DNA of 64,000 nucleotides from Rhizobium sp. RCAM05350 (GTDB lineage: Bacteria > Pseudomonadota > Alphaproteobacteria > Rhizobiales > Rhizobiaceae). A program made the position numbers and the translations under genes. Within the stretch, counting starts at the first letter, position 1. The number at the start of each line of letters is the position of its first letter. Positions 1-10,599 of the stretch are shown piece by piece. The DNA lies in the NCBI GenBank assembly GCA_024426085.1, contig CP087972.1, positions 124,001 to 188,000 on the forward strand. The letters run 5' to 3'. The notes below the pieces were generated by a model. The model made no database searches and was not told the origin of the DNA. It saw only the letters and a program-made list of their open reading frames with translations.

Positions 1-884
1 GGCCGAATATTCTGCGGTATGTTGCGACACATTTCCATCGTCCGAGACTTTAGTGACGAACGTCGATAGGAATTTGAAGTGCAGAAGGGCGCCGGAGACG
101 CTCGTGATGCCCCTTGTGTCGCCGAGATTCAAGGCGAGAGGCCAGACCTGATGCGACGATTTCAGGTAGAGGCGTTCGCCCGATACATAGACCAACGGTA
201 TCTTGTTGAGAGCAGGCCCGTCCCAGATCCGATCATGGAAGTAAATGCGACCCCGCACGCCGCCCTTGATCCAAATCGTTTTACTCAGCGCATCGAAATG
301 CGATACGTAGCCCGATCGATCAAACAGGTGGCAAACCTCAAGCGGGTTGCGGCCTCGCTCGCAAACGTTCTCCCGAATGGAGTTGCTGCTGTACATATCG
401 ATCATGATCGTTCGCAGGGGAACGCGTCCCGACACTTTCCATGTATGAGGTCAGCTCACTGATCTGGCGGGTGTCGGAATGGGGATAGACGAGAAACTCG
501 TCGGCATCGACATATAGAACCCATTTCCCCTGGCAGTGACGGTTGATGACCTCGTTGATCCAGTCGTTTCCAAACCTAGCGGCTTTATAGGAGCCGTTGG
601 CTGAAACGAAGGACACATCCTTGCAGTCCAGCAATTGCTCGGCGGTACCGTCTGTCGATCCATTGTCGATGCAAATGAAATGCTCAGAATCCGAGCTCAC
701 GATAATAATCGAGAAAGAACGCCAGCCGGTGGCCTTCGTTGCGGATGACGCAGACGACCACATGATTTGCCCGCGCGAGTTCGCTCCGCAGCAGGTCATA
801 TCGAACCTGTCTGGCTTTCAGGGATCGGCGCAATCGCGCCTTGGCGTAATGCATGACGCTGGTTGCGGCGGAACTATTGATCAT
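1..884 (-). CDS. Glycosyltransferase family 2 (partial, frameshifted)
   Basis: Likely adds a sugar to the polysaccharide repeat unit on the cytoplasmic side. The start ATG at 884 follows a GGGAG ribosome site. The opening reads MINSSAATS, then VVVCVIRNEGHRLAFFLDYY, typical of the GT2 subgroup that begins with a conserved NEG. After one extra T near 690 the frame continues with EHFICIDNGSTDGT and WVLYVDADEFLVYP (DADEF is the DxD metal/nucleotide site). A second indel near 430 shifts to a third frame that stays open to base 1, so the 3' end lies outside the window. It sits 158 bases downstream of the GT8 gene, on the same strand. Assignment to GT2 is firm; donor and acceptor cannot be told. Confidence 0.8.
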
Positions 885-1042
885 GTTTTCTCCCAACATA
901 TGCGCTGGCGGGCTGTTATCGGACTGGCGTTCAAGCGCGCCGTGAAATCTCGGCGACAGGTCTGTCGCCTGTGCCGGCCAAGAACGTGCGCAGGAAAGTG
1001 GGGCTCGCCACATGGTCCGGGTGGACGCGCGATGGACAATCG

Positions 1043-1952
1043 TCATACGGCGTAGTCTCCAACCAGCAGACTGTGAACTTTCTGGTCGGGTCTGTTCTTC
1101 TGTAGGGTGTATTTAATCCGCTCACGCATGGAGCGATATTTGTACATGCATTTTCGGTCGAAGGTTATTGCGCGATACAGCGCTTCATAGGCGGGGTGTG
1201 CCCTACGCAGATCGACATAGACCTGGCTTTCGACGTCGCTCCAGGGAAAGAAAGTGCCATGCCATGGCTTCGGATGGGCCATATAGTGGACGATAGACAG
1301 GGATGACATATCCACAAGATGGAGGAATTGTTTGGGAAAATTCCAACGGTTCGAGACGAGGATCAGGGATGAGCCGCAGACATAGTTCAGCGCACCCTGG
1401 TCATGCTTGCCTTCGCACGCTTCCGGATTTTTCATGAAGAGCTCCAACGCTTCCGGCCCTATCCAGCCATCGCGATGAAATTTAAGCACCCCTGCATTGA
1501 AGTAATGGCTATCCTTGCCATTGTAGAGGAGATCGTGCATCGCGGTGTAATCGTGGGCAGCAAAAAATCTTCCTTCGGGAACGAAGGTGCTTTCAAGCGC
1601 CCAGGCTGCTGACAATTTGCGTGTCCCCGTCCAGATAGATGATCTGAGTATAGTTGTCTGGCAGAACCTGGGGGAGGATGAGCTTTGCCATTGTGCTGAC
1701 ACTGATGCGGCCTTGGAAATGCGCATCGTCCAGCTTGCCAAGCTTGTCCTGAAGGACCGACGTTGCATCAATCAACTTAACGTCGCTGATGGCCAGCAGA
1801 GCCTCAAGCTCTCCAAAATTTTCAAGACGTTCGGACATCAGCACGCAAACATCGGTTGTCGCGCTTGTGAATTTACGCACCTGCAAAGCCGACAATATTG
1901 TCGGAAAGGAATAATCGACATCTGTGACGTACGCGACGCATTGACTGTTCAT
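1043..1952 (-). CDS. Glycosyltransferase family 8
   Basis: A retaining galactosyl/glucosyltransferase of the LPS-galactosyltransferase type. The start ATG at 1952 follows GAGGATGGTGGC. The N-terminal half carries IIYLDGDTQIV, the GT8 DxD site. A one-base indel near 1600 moves the frame, after which FNAGVLKFHRDGW, HDQGALNYV and HYMAHPKPWHG appear, all classical GT8 positions; the last holds the metal-binding HxxxxKPW. About 300 residues once joined, normal for the family. It is divergent from the small membrane protein at 2185 and probably co-transcribed with the downstream GT2. It probably decorates the exopolysaccharide made by this locus; the sugar is unknown. Confidence 0.85.
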
Positions 1953-2184
1953 GCCACCATCCTCTTGATTTTAGACGCCGTATAACAAGATACATTCTAT
2001 CGGCCACGCCCAACCGCCGTGCGAATGGGCAAACGTATTTTCAAAAATTCAGGGCTTCGGTAAGTAATATTTTAACGCTGTCAGGTAAAATCCTCGGATA
2101 GTGTGCTATGTTTCGTTCCTGGCTCTGCCCTGTGATTGGAGGCACGCGGCAACTCGAAGGGGATGTGCCCAAAGGAGCGCAGTA

Positions 2185-2484
2185 ATGCTGAAGACAACGC
2201 TCATTGTAATTGTCATCTCCCTCGTCGCAGGAGCGACTATTCGCGTTTGGGCTTTTGCAAGCTTTGTGTTTCTGGTGATACTGGCTTTGGGAGTTATACT
2301 CCTGGCGAAAGGTGCGTCTTTTACAGGCGCTATCGCATCCTGTTTCCAGCTGCTTGTCGTGATGGAAATCTGTTATATGGCGGTCCTGTTCGGCTTTTCC
2401 CTTCTGCGGCGTATTTACAAACGCCGGAAAAAGAGCTCCATCGCCGACAGTGTCCAGGTGACAGGCAAGCCTCCTCGAGGGTAA
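2185..2484 (+). CDS. Small integral membrane protein of the polysaccharide locus
   Basis: A 99-residue protein, not recognised. The ATG at 2185 has AAAGGAG eight bases upstream, which decides this start over an in-frame upstream one without a ribosome site. It has about three hydrophobic segments: residues 3-20 (LIVIVISLVAGATI), 22-42 (FASFVFLVILALGVILLA), and 50-72 around a lone Cys. A basic RRIYKRRKK stretch and a short polar tail follow. It is the only rightward gene among leftward polysaccharide genes, with its own 230-base upstream space, so it may be controlled separately. An inner-membrane accessory in export is a guess from position only. Confidence 0.55.
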   Translation: MLKTTLIVIVISLVAGATIRVWAFASFVFLVILALGVILLAKGASFTGAIASCFQLLVVMEICYMAVLFGFSLLRRIYKRRKKSSIADSVQVTGKPPRG

Positions 2485-2668
2485 TGCCGAGGCAGAGGGC
2501 GTGACGTGCAACGTCTGCGAAGGTGCCACGGCCCCCTTTTTTTGCAGCATATACGTACGTGAAACGACGACCGCTTCAGGGAACACCCCCATCGCTGCGC
2601 GCCTGCGAACTGGCTGTGCCCGGGAAGCAGGACGGCTGCCCAACTCCCGAACGCGTGTAGCTGGACAA

Positions 2669-4133
2669 TCACAGCGCGGGTAACATCGGCGTCTTCATAA
2701 AAGACGGCGATGCCTCCAAAGCTTGCCGGTTCGCGGCGAACGGTGATGTTGCAGTTTCAGGGAGGGCAGCTGTCGTACAACCCGCGGCGAGTCCTGCGGT
2801 GATGCTGAACAGCAAGCCCAAGTCGGTACTGCTCCCGGCGATCGTTGCCGAGATAATTTGGCTGATGGAGGCAAAAAGAGCCGCAACTCCGATGATGTTT
2901 TGTTGTCTGTCCTGATATGCCGACGCACTCGCTGCGCTGAGAAGTTTATACAGAAAGAGCGCAAAAGCAGCGTTCCTAGTATGCCGAGATCCGACAGCAA
3001 GGCGGCAAGGAAGCTTGATGTGCGAACTGTGCCAAGGCCGGCGCCAAATGTACCGGTATCAATAAACGATATCAGTGCCAGCGTGTTCCAGGCGGTCCTC
3101 TCTTCACCTGATTGCGAGTCGAGCTTGTCTGCAAATGTGGCGTTTGCGAGATCCGTCAAGGCAGGCCCAGGCGTCGGGAACAAGCATGAGCCCAACGATC
3201 GTGCAGGGAACCAAAAGCAGCGTCATGATGAGAAACGACGCATGCGACGCGCCGGCGGTCCACTGACGAGCTGCTTGAGGCTAAAAAGGATGACCAGGGA
3301 AACAATGAGAAGGCCGGCCACATAGGCTGCGGTCGAGGTACAGAATAGCACTGTCGCGCCAAGGCCCAGGGCGGCGGCGCCGGCCCAGCGCCCGGGAAAG
3401 CGTTCCAGCCAAAGGAGGAGCGTAAAGGAGAAAAAAGCGAGAGCGACTGCGCCATAGGTGCTCGCCTCGGGAAAAGAGCCGACAATCCGCTTAAACCCAC
3501 CGATCGTCTCGCCGGTGTGCATAGTGTAGTTCGCGTTTCGGATGATATCGAGCAGCTGCGATTGGTCGGTGAAAAAACCCACGATGTCGACGATCGCGAA
3601 GCCGAAACAAGCGGCTGCCGTTGCGATTAACGCCTTCGCTATAAAGCGCGCTTGGCCCAACCGGGCAAGTCCGGCCACAATCATGAAGCAAATGAGATCG
3701 CCAAACATGTAGACGGATAGCGTAAAATTCGAGGAGCCCGGTTGTAGCGGAGACGCCACGGTCGACATGGTGCTGGATGCGTCGCGAGCGGAGGAATAAA
3801 CCAAGGTCGCGCCTGCGAAGATACGTGGAAGAAAGAAAGCAGATATGATCGAGAATATTATGTAGGCGGCAAACCAGAAGCCGGTGCTCGGATAGGCAAT
3901 GCTTTTCAGCGCAGCGTCTAAGACGCGCGGGCGCAGGCATGCACTGATCAGAACGAAAAACAACATCAGGTGACTTGGTTGAATGCTGTTTCCGCCGAGT
4001 GAAGGGAGTTGAAAGGCTGCGGCTGCTCCAAAAGCATGGCGAGGCACAGCGTTGCCACGGCCATGCGCGAGCTATAGTAGCTGGCAAGTACGCCGAGCAG
4101 AATCACGATATAGCCAATCGGTTCTACCGTCAC
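2669..4133 (-). CDS. O-antigen/exopolysaccharide polymerase, Wzy/ExoQ-like (frameshifted)
   Basis: Probable inner-membrane polymerase joining lipid-linked repeat units. The GTG start at 4133 follows GGGAATGGAAG and opens with VTVEPIGYIVILLGVLAS. Many hydrophobic segments follow across several frames, then the large loop typical of this group: ANYTMHTGETIGGFKRIVGSF and, later, DSQSGEERTAWN with TGTFGAGLGTVRTSSF. The last matches the Arg-rich catalytic loop region of Wzy_C/ExoQ proteins. Indels lie near 4030, 3228, 3185 and 2945; the final frame ends SFMKTPMLPAL at a TGA at 2669. Joined length is about 485 residues. It follows the ExoF-like gene on the same strand, 141 bases apart. Family placement is by topology and loop motifs, not strict sequence identity. 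Confidence 0.7.
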
Positions 4134-4274
4134 GCTTCCATTCCCATTGAGCCAAGTACAGGGTGGGCAAGCTTCTGAAGACCGGGTTTGTCAGGCGCCG
4201 GTGAAAGCGTATTGGCTGACATCCGGCGATGGTCTAACACCGACAAAACTGCCCGGTTCTGTGCGGTGAGCTTT

Positions 4275-5649
4275 TCATTCACTGCTGCTACCTCCCGGCC
4301 GGCTATTCAAGATATCCAGACGAGAGCTCGACGTCGTATCGAGCGCCAAGTTTGGCGATATAGTCCCCAGATCAGACGTCTTCGCGGGGATTGAATCCAT
4401 CTGGGATTCTGTGCCAACGCCGATTTCGACGAGGTCATGCGGCAGGAGAACCGTCGTCTTCGCCGCCTGGATGGTGCTCGACGTCCCGTCATCATTGCGA
4501 CGCAAGATGCTAAACGTCCTTCGTTCGCTGCGAGGGTTGTTTGTCTCTGCTTCCATTTGAGCCAACCGCTCATTATATCCGGCTTGCTGGCCTAGCAGTT
4601 GTGCGACCTGCATGTCGATTGACGCACGCGCAATTGCAAGTTCGATCGCATTGAGCTCCTGCTGGTTCTCTGCATTTCGTCTGTTTATGATTCCTGTCCT
4701 TTCTCGTTCACTCTCGCTGAGAGATTGACGAGACCGGGTCAGGGCGATTTCGAGATCAAGCATGTCGCTTTGCACGGTCGCCAGATCACGATCAAGGAGG
4801 AATTGCCGGCTGTTGCTCAGCACCCCCTTGGACACCAGGCTGGTGGTGGTATTCAGCTCCTTCTCCGCACTGGCAATCTGTCGCTTTTGCGACTCGATCT
4901 TTTCCTCCAGTGATTGAATTTCCTGGCCGTATAGACGAACAAGGTCGTCCTCTGCTGCGATCTGGCTGTCGATCTGGACACGGCGGAGCCTGCATCAGGT
5001 TCAACTCATCCGTCTTCAATTGTTCCACATTTGGTACTCCCACGAGCTCAGCAGGAATCTCGAAGGTGGTTTGCCCTGCGATCTCGGCGCGCAGGCGTGC
5101 CTGGCGCATGATCAGGTCACGCCGGCTCAATATTGCCGTGCGATAGGCGCCCGCGGCCTGGATCTGGTCGCGCTCATAGAATGTGTTGTTGTCCCGGCTG
5201 CGCAAAAAACCTCCAGCAATGCTGACGGCCTTCATCACGGTCATCCCGGCTTCGAACGGATAGCGGCCGGGCGTCTGAACGGTCCCGGTCACGAAAATGG
5301 GCGCGTGCTCGGCAACTTCCAAGGCAACAAACGGCTTCGTCGACAGACCAGCCTTCTCAGCCAGCGCTGTTGCGATTGTATCTGTCAGCTGCTCTCTGGT
5401 TTTGCCTCCGGCCTTGATCTCGCCGGCTACAGGGATGGATAGGTTGCCGGTATCGTCTACAGTATAAATCCCGTCCAAGGCGTCCCAGCTGGCATACCGA
5501 AAATCTGACGAGCGCCATTCGACGACGCGCAGCCTTATTTTGTCTTCGGCAACAAATTTATAGTTTTCCGCCTGTCCATGGCTCCAGGAAAGAAGAAGCA
5601 TAGCCAAGGTGACAAAGATACGATAAACGGACAAATACACGTTCTTCAT
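4275..5649 (-). CDS. Polysaccharide export protein, ExoF-like (SLBB domain, frameshifted)
   Basis: Periplasmic or outer-membrane component of polysaccharide export. The ATG at 5649 overlaps the stop of the upstream GT2 as TAATG, so translation is coupled. A signal peptide (MKNVYLSVYRIFVTLAMLLLSW, cleavage after GQA) leads into a Poly_export domain: KFVAEDKIRLRVVEW, then YTVDDTGNLSIPVAGEIKAGG. An SLBB-type stretch follows, IFVTGTVQTPGRYPFEAGMTVMKAVSIAGGF. An indel near 4990 precedes a long coiled coil (residues about 230-370) and a C-terminal domain, the ExoF layout rather than the shorter Wza one. It has no lipobox cysteine. It probably works with the neighbouring co-polymerase to pass polymer to the outer membrane. 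Confidence 0.85.
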
Positions 5650-6672
5650 TATAATTGCTCTTTTCGATTCTCTGCTATTGATGCAGCAGTGAATTTTTGG
5701 GTGGGCGACGTGGCAAATTCCATTATGCGAGAAGGGGATGCACGACCCTGTAGGAGGTCCCCCAGGGCGATGAGGTTGCCGCGCAAGCGGCCGCGCCGGT
5801 CCACCGAACCATCGCCAAGGCAAAACCCGCCGATATTGGCGATTAAATTTCGCACGATTTGCATAATGGCTCGCGACGTGGCCATCGTTCCCTTCTTCCT
5901 CAGGTAAGCTGGATTGGCAACTTGCGAGTAACCCAGCCGGACACCGGGTTGCCTCCCGGATCTTGCCCCCAGATGAACGCCGCAAGCGCCACCGACATGA
6001 ACGGATTTCCCGTATCGCGCCATGGACCTGCTGAAATCCACGTCTTCAAGCCAAGCATAAAGAGGAAGCTCCTCGTCAAACAAAATATTATGTTGCGAGA
6101 CCGTCGAGAGGCGTACGGCCATGTTGCATCCGTAAGCATTGTAAACTTCGGTCACCCGCTCCGCGCGGTTTTCGGAGTCACCGATGACCTCCATCGCCTC
6201 CGACATGCTCAGACCTTTGCCCAGAATGCCATCGGCTATGACATCCCCGGTTGCAATCACGACATCTGGCTGCCGAAGGAAGATGTCCTGCATGCGCGTC
6301 ACAAAATTCGACATCGGTATGAAGTCGTCATCGAGAAAGATAAGCAGATCCGCCTTGCCGGACACCGCCCGCAGAATGGTATTGCGCTGTCGGGTCAGCC
6401 CGTGCGGACCGATCAGGAGCTCCACGTCGGCGCGGTCTGCAATGCCGGCCGCGTCCTCGATCCTGGGCACGCACACAACGATAGGGCACATCCCTGAAAG
6501 CATGCCTGAAATGTAGTTCACCGTCTCAAGTAACGTCGAAGCGCGCCCCGCTGATGCAATTCCCAGCACGGTGCAGAAATTTGCCGCCGTCCCGATCGCC
6601 GGACAGCGTCCTACGGGCAGGTAGCCCAACGGAAACAAATGGGTCGCCCCTATCTGCAGAACTTTGTCTCAT
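5649..6672 (-). CDS. Glycosyltransferase family 2
   Basis: Cytoplasmic glycosyltransferase of the leftward operon. I place the start at the ATG at 6672 because it forms an ATGA overlap with the co-polymerase stop and reads MRQSSADRGDPFVSVGL. An indel near 6610 then leads into VLGIASAGRASTLLETVNYISG. Core motifs are LLIFLDDDFIPMSNF (the DDD metal/nucleotide site), GDVIADG, and YAWLEDVDFSRSMARYGK, which carries the ED acid/base pair of GT-A enzymes. The C-terminal part is basic and may touch the membrane. The stop overlaps the ExoF-like start. Repeat-unit assembly is the likely role; sugar specificity is unknown. Confidence 0.85.
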
Positions 6673-8415
6673 GGCTGCTTTCCAACCGGCACCTTGTTGA
6701 TAATCGCGCCGACGACTTCTGCGCCGACATTGCGAAGACTTTCAATCGCCCTGGCAGCTTCATCGATTGTTGTGCGTCCATGGCAGATGACCAGCAGGAT
6801 GCCATCCAATTCGGACGCGATGGCCGTTGCATCCGAAGACTTCGAGAAAGCGGTGATATCAACGAATATGGCATCGAAGTCTTTTTCAGTTCGGTGAAGT
6901 TCAGTTGTGTACGCCCGGAGCTCAGGCGTATCGCGGGCGTCACGCATTCGGCTCTGCCCACCGGAAGGAACTTCAAAGTCGCGCTAACGCGCAACGCAGC
7001 CGTTTGCAGCAACGACACGTCGTCGAGAACATCTGCGAGACCTGGAACCGCACAAGGAACAAGCAAGTGGCTCAGCGACACGCCGTCAACGACAGTATCG
7101 ATCAACAACGTACGTGAGCCGGATGCGGCCGACTGCACAGCGAGCTCGCAAGCAATCGTTGATGCCCCACAGCCAGGATCAACTGCGACAATTCCTATGA
7201 TGATCTTGCGTTTTCGCCGCAGCCCGATCGTGACGGCGGTCAACTCTTCAATACCTGGCAGCACAGGTTCGATGCCGAGCTCGATGCTGCGCTCAATGGC
7301 GCGCAAGGCGGATACGGCGCGGTTTGTGCCGAAGCGGGTTTTCGTCCTGCGTTTCTTCACCGATGTGACAAAGGGGAGCCCGGTTGCTTCAACCAGGCGT
7401 CCGCGACGGATAATCCGGCGATCACTGGCATGCCTGATCATTGCCAGCATCAGACCCGCGCCGAAGCCCACCGCTATGGCAAATGCAATAATGAGGAGAC
7501 TGCGGGGTCTCGCCTTTGAGAGCGGCGGAGTGGCCGGCGATACGATTGTGGCGTCGGATACCGGCGAGGATATGCGCTGTTTGGCCTCTGTAAACTGCGT
7601 CAACGTATTTTCGAAAAGAGTGCGGCGCGCATCTGCCTGGCTTTGCAATTCGGCAAGCCGATATTGATCACGCGGGTCGGTTCTGAAGGAAGCCAGATCA
7701 TTGGCGGCTTCAGTAAGGTTGCGTTGCTGCTCGCGCAGAATTTTCTCCAGCCAGTCACTATATTGTTGCGCAAATTGCGTTTTCATCGATATATTTTTGA
7801 CGATATACGCCGCAGCCATAGTATTGGCGAGTTTTTCGGCCTTTGCCGCACTTGAGGCCGCGGCGGACAGTTCGATAATCGTCGAGCGGCCGATCCGGCG
7901 TGCCGTAGTCATGTTTCGCAATTTGCTAATAATACGGTCCGACCGGCCATCTTCCGGTGTTCGGCCATTGTCCGGTGTAGCAAAAGATTGCGCTTCTTCT
8001 CCCAAAGCCTCCAATAGCATTGCCTTGACGATGTCTTGATAAGACAGCGGGGCCTCGGAAAATTCCGGGTCGCTAATGAGGTCAAGTGCCTTTGCCGTTG
8101 ACGACAGGACGTCATTCGATTTCACGATCTCCAACTGCCCTTCCAGGAAGGTGTCTTCCACAAAAGCCCTTTGAGTTTCAGATCCGTTCGCTTGCAGGAA
8201 TATCAGAAGTTGGGTGCTGGCCACATATGTGGGCGTGGCAAAAAACAGGTACGCCCCTGCCAATGCAGCGAAGACCATTGTTGTTATGACGATCCAGAGC
8301 CAGCGCTTTTCAGGAAAAACACAATATCCGGCAGGGAAAGCGCTGGATTACCTCCGGAGCCTGCTGGAGACAGGGAAATTGGGGTGACACCGTGAAAGGT
8401 GTGACTTGTCGTCAT
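6669..8415 (-). CDS. Wzz/Wzc-type polysaccharide co-polymerase, ExoP-like, with degenerate kinase domain
   Basis: Inner-membrane chain-length and assembly protein. The start ATG at 8415 follows GGGAAG; an indel near 8300 joins FFLKRWLWIVITTMVFAALAGAYLFF, the first membrane helix. A Wzz domain with long coiled coils (LREQQRNLTEAANDLASF) follows, then a second helix (SLLIIAFAIAVGFGAGLMLA). The C-terminal third is BY-kinase-like, but its P-loop reads VDPGCGASTIA, with Ala where the Lys of GKS/T belongs. The A' motif LLIDTVVDG and the B-like DAIFVDITAF are also weak, and no tyrosine cluster ends the protein (VPVGKQP). An indel near 6940 splits the C-terminus. It is probably structural, not an active kinase. 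Confidence 0.85.
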
Positions 8416-8511
8416 AACTTCCCTATCCAAAAAATGAAATTTTCTGTCAGTTTCAGGAGCAAGCAAACCCAGCTTTTCAAAGAGATTCGACCAAGTTCAA
8501 GGTCAACCTGG

Positions 8512-9244
8512 TCAGTACGAGCCGCGTCGGGAGAACAGGATGGGGAGCGTTTTTGCCATGATGAGGAAATCCCACCCGAGTGACCATTTTGACAAATACT
8601 CCACATCAAGGGAAACGCGATGCTGATAGCTTATGTCGTTGCGTCCGCTCGTTTGCCAATGACCTGTCAGCCCTGGCCTGCTCGCTAGATAGACATCGGC
8701 ATGTTCAGCGTATCGCGGCAGTTCTTCTTTCGTGATCGGCCTCGGCCCGACGAGGCTCATTTGACCAAGTACGACGTTGATCAATTGCGGAAGCTCATCC
8801 AGGCTAGACTTTCTCAAGATATCGCCCACGGCCGTCACACGGGGATCGGCTTTGAGCTTTCAGGGTCGCCTCCCATTCGGCTCTGGCCGCGGGATTTGCC
8901 GCAAGCAACTCCGTGAGTTGCATAGCAGCGTCCGTTTTCATTGTGCGAAACTTCAGGCAGCCAAACTCTCGCCCTTTGTGGCCGATCCGGCGGTGAGAAT
9001 AGAAGATGGGGCCCCGGTCGCTGATTTTGACGATCACTGCCACTGACAAAAGGAGTGGCAACAGAAGCAGCAAGGAACCTACCGCAAAGACGATATCCAG
9101 TGCGCGCTTCAGAATTCTGCCGCCTGTGTATGATTGCAACGAATAGAACGGACGCTTTCCTGTTGGGCCTCGTCGAAAGCCGGCCAGGGTTCCGTTACAC
9201 CGATGCTCTGAGTTTTTGCTGTCATCCGCGTCTCCGATACTCAA
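8512..9244 (-). CDS. Undecaprenyl-phosphate sugar-1-phosphate transferase, ExoY-like
   Basis: Priming enzyme that puts the first sugar phosphate on the undecaprenyl carrier. One membrane helix (LDIVFAVGSLLLLLPLLLSVAV) is followed by the polyprenyl-transferase core: FYSHRRIGHKGREFGCLKFRTMK, then LRKSSLDELPQLINVVLGQMSLVGPRP and RPGLTGHWQTSGRN, all diagnostic. An indel near 8830 joins the two halves. The open frame begins at a TTG at 9244. An ATG at 9225 with GGAG seven bases upstream is an alternative, but needs an indel near 9170. It is the first gene of the leftward operon, with 96 bases to the co-polymerase gene. Confidence 0.88.
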
Positions 9245-9678
9245 ACTTCACCACTGAATGTAAAGCTTGTTGCACCGCAACTTTGATGTCTGTGACCGCG
9301 GTCATAATCATTAACAAAATATTTATGCTAGAAATGAATCCAGACGCATTTTTGAATATTAACTTCCATCATGAGTCCACACCCTTAATAGAATGCACAA
9401 AAAGTAAGCAGAAATAAGCCATTAATATCAAGTTTCTATATCTACTGTCTGGAAAACAGTAGAATAATGTATAAAAAAGCGTCAGAGCGGCAAAATAGCG
9501 TACATTTTCGCTCATATGGTCAAATATTATTTTATGTTGCGATGCAAAACGAAGAGTGTATCATTATCGTCAGACATAGTGACTTTCGAGTTTATTTATA
9601 CTTATAGCCCTGGTTCAACATGTTCCGAATGCTGCTGTGCAACAACAGCGCTCAATTAGTCTGCGTGGGGGCAAGCGT
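9245..9678 (+). promoter_or_regulatory. AT-rich divergent intergenic region between exoY-like and crp-like genes
   Basis: About 430 bases without a supported gene, clearly richer in A and T than the flanking coding DNA from about 9290 to 9610. It separates the leftward biosynthesis operon from the rightward regulator gene and should hold both promoters. Several TATAAT-like hexamers occur (for instance around 9465-9475), but none stands out with a matching -35, so I mark no single promoter. The adjacent Crp/Fnr protein is the obvious candidate to bind here. Confidence 0.5.
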
Positions 9679-10428
9679 ATGGTAGAAGTGATCAGTACAC
9701 GAGAGTACAGGAGCAAGGGGAATGCAGCGGCAATCGAGGATACGATAAGCCGCGCCCTCCAAAGCCCTGAGCGCAACGACAGGGTGGTTTGGGATCAAGA
9801 GTTCCCGCTTTACCGCTCGAGCGTTCGAAACTTCTTTCGCGGCGACGTTATCGCTGGCGCCGGCGTCCTTATTGATACGTTCGCTCGCGTGCAGCGCGGA
9901 ATGGTGAGTGCAAGCACTCTGCTTCCCGACGGCCGGGAATTCATCGTGGAAATCATTCCAAAAGGCGCCTTGATCGGTGAACTGGAGGTCCTGCGCAAGC
10001 AGACGCTTAACCTCGAGTATAGGGCAACATCAGACTGCGAACTGCATTTTTCGACGGCCGACTGCTGAGGGAAATGTGCGCTAACAATCCACAATTTCAG
10101 GTGAAAATCCTCTTGAGAGCGCTTGCGCGTCTCTGAGCTTGAACTGCGCATCATTTCCAACGCCGGATCGAGTTTGAGATCGAGATTGGCCCAGACCCTG
10201 CTGCGCCTATCTGCCGTGTACAGAACGGATACACAGAACTCCGGCGACGAGCTCATCATTTCTCAACATGAACTTGCCACGACACTGCCTGCGTCCCGCG
10301 AGAAGGTGAACCAATGCCTGCGACGATTGCGGGAGAGCAAAGTGATCGATGGGATGCACGGGAAAATCCTCATTCTCAATCGTAAGGCACTTGAGGCCTA
10401 TGCCGAGGGGGAAGAGTCATTGGCTTGA
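9679..10428 (+). CDS. Crp/Fnr-family transcriptional regulator (frameshifted)
   Basis: Regulator of about 249 residues. The ATG at 9679 follows GGGGGCAAG. The N-terminal half is a cyclic-nucleotide-type beta barrel (RNFFRGDVIAGAGVLIDTFARVQRGMV, then FIVEIIPKGALIGELEVLRKQ). An indel near 10065 leads to LREMCANNPQFQVKILLRALAR, the dimer helix. A winged helix follows, ISQHELATTLPASREKVNQCLRRL, with the Crp/Fnr recognition helix. No N-terminal cysteine cluster for an iron-sulfur site is visible, so oxygen sensing by Fnr chemistry is unlikely. It sits between the two arms of the polysaccharide locus and probably controls one or both; the effector is unknown. Confidence 0.85.
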
Positions 10429-10599
10429 GGCGTCCATTGTTTACTGCCTCACCGATTGGGCAACATACAATGCAACGCTAATCGCCGAAGCTTGTAGCAC
10501 GCTCCGTTTATCTCGACTGACAGACGACCGTTTGAACTGCGGCCGCATGGATTTTGCGTGCCGGCAATGATCTGTCAACCATTGTCTTGAGGATTTTAA

